64,000 nt of DNA from Notospermus geniculatus (Eukaryota; Nemertea; Pilidiophora; Heteronemertea; Lineidae). Every line of letters starts with the position of its first letter. Positions within the stretch are counted from its first letter, which is position 1. The translations under genes were made by a program, and so were the position numbers. The DNA is taken from contig NMRB01000151.1 in the NCBI GenBank assembly GCA_002633025.1, positions 468,040 to 532,039 on the forward strand, given 5' to 3'. Below the pieces are notes generated by a model. It saw only the letters and a list, made by a program, of their open reading frames with translations. It was not told where the DNA came from and made no database searches. This document shows, in pieces, positions 11,185 to 64,000 of the stretch.

Positions 11185-11750
11185 TCAACTCCTCATAAAA
11201 GATGTAGACAGAGGACAAACTGCAAGGACCTTGTGGTACCATCAGCAGTTTTACAGGTGGAATAACGGGCAGTGGGGCTCATCCATCTGCCTCCATAACA
11301 ACGGAATCAGGTGTTGGCCGGGGGAAAATTTATGGACTTAGGAGACAGAATACCTTTATATTCTCAGAGGACATCCAAAGTTCACCCACTTTTTCATGTC
11401 TTCAAAGGGTAAGTAGCATTACAGCAGCAGACAGTCCTCCCAACTGTGACCTCAGATCCCCCATCAGACCAAAGACATGTTACCTCCCTGTCCTACAAGC
11501 TACTTCCTAGAGCAGCGTACACTAAATTAGCAATCAGCTCCACCACTCCATGCTGAAAAATGGCAGACATTTTGAAATAATTTTCAGGCACTTCATAAAA
11601 TTTTTCGATCAAATTGCTCTAAGCAGGCAACTATCACTTCTCTCTCCTTACACCTGCCACTGACTGCACATTTGACCCTGACCTGGCTCTTGATATGCTA
11701 CAGCACCAAGAACAATTGACTTGCACCAGTTAAGGTGCATACCATTTGGA

Positions 11751-63993
<52,243 letters not shown>

Positions 63994-64000
63994 GTAAGTT

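Larger units (their letters stand above)
7826..11750. other. intergenic and 3' flank of the MLK gene
   Basis: No coding exon is supported. It contains a 204-bp foldback (8081-8284), a single N at 9675, a dispersed repeat (10031-10170) and a 66-bp tandem array (10671-11148). The MLK 3' UTR should lie at its right end, with a candidate minus-strand AATAAA at about 11179-11184. Confidence 0.5.

Noticed and set aside
10658-11265. Plus-strand ORFs over the 66-bp array
   Set aside because: They are kept open only because the repeat period is a multiple of three.

Overview
The window is nuclear DNA from an animal. It has intron-rich genes with GT-AG splicing, animal-specific protein families, long introns, tRNA-derived SINEs and many foldback MITEs. 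The repeat style (palindromic ACATGTAC and TAGGCCTA words, a tRNA-SINE with a conserved central block, TGACGTCA-bearing foldbacks) suggests a marine invertebrate such as a hemichordate, echinoderm, amphioxus or lophotrochozoan. I cannot name the species. Three single Ns occur (9675, 15555, 22306). The one at 15555 sits exactly between two copies of the same sequence, so it looks like an unmerged assembly join.

Layout: (1) 1149-4306, minus: a complete six-exon M14 metallocarboxypeptidase with a membrane segment at each end. (2) 5236-7147, plus, divergent from it: a three-exon gene joining an RFX-like winged-helix domain to a fragment resembling the N-terminal part of a transposase. A 255-codon minus-strand ORF (7058-7825) overlaps its 3' end. 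(3) 11751-50313, minus: a mixed-lineage kinase (MLK/MAP3K9-10-11-21 type) gene. SH3 and kinase N-lobe are at 49596-50313; the rest of the kinase, leucine zippers, basic/CRIB-like region and Ser/Pro tail are at 11751-20516. The exon expected to carry the activation segment was not found. (4) 51484-63993, plus, head-to-head with the MLK gene: the 5' part of a pecanex gene (PCNX1/2/3 type), 20 exons seen, running off the window with an open frame.

The two large genes are divergent, with start codons about 1.17 kb apart. In human, from memory, MLK and pecanex paralogues are also neighbours (MAP3K9 with PCNX1, MAP3K21 with PCNX2, MAP3K11 with PCNX3), so this looks like an ancient linkage around a shared promoter. 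The 29-kb MLK intron (20517-49595) holds no gene I can support; it is full of SINEs, foldback elements and minisatellites. Several repeat families have copies both there and in pecanex introns.

The exon models rest on splice signals plus reading-frame continuity. The carboxypeptidase exons sum to exactly 488 codons. The pecanex exons stay in frame only if a 13-nt microexon is included.
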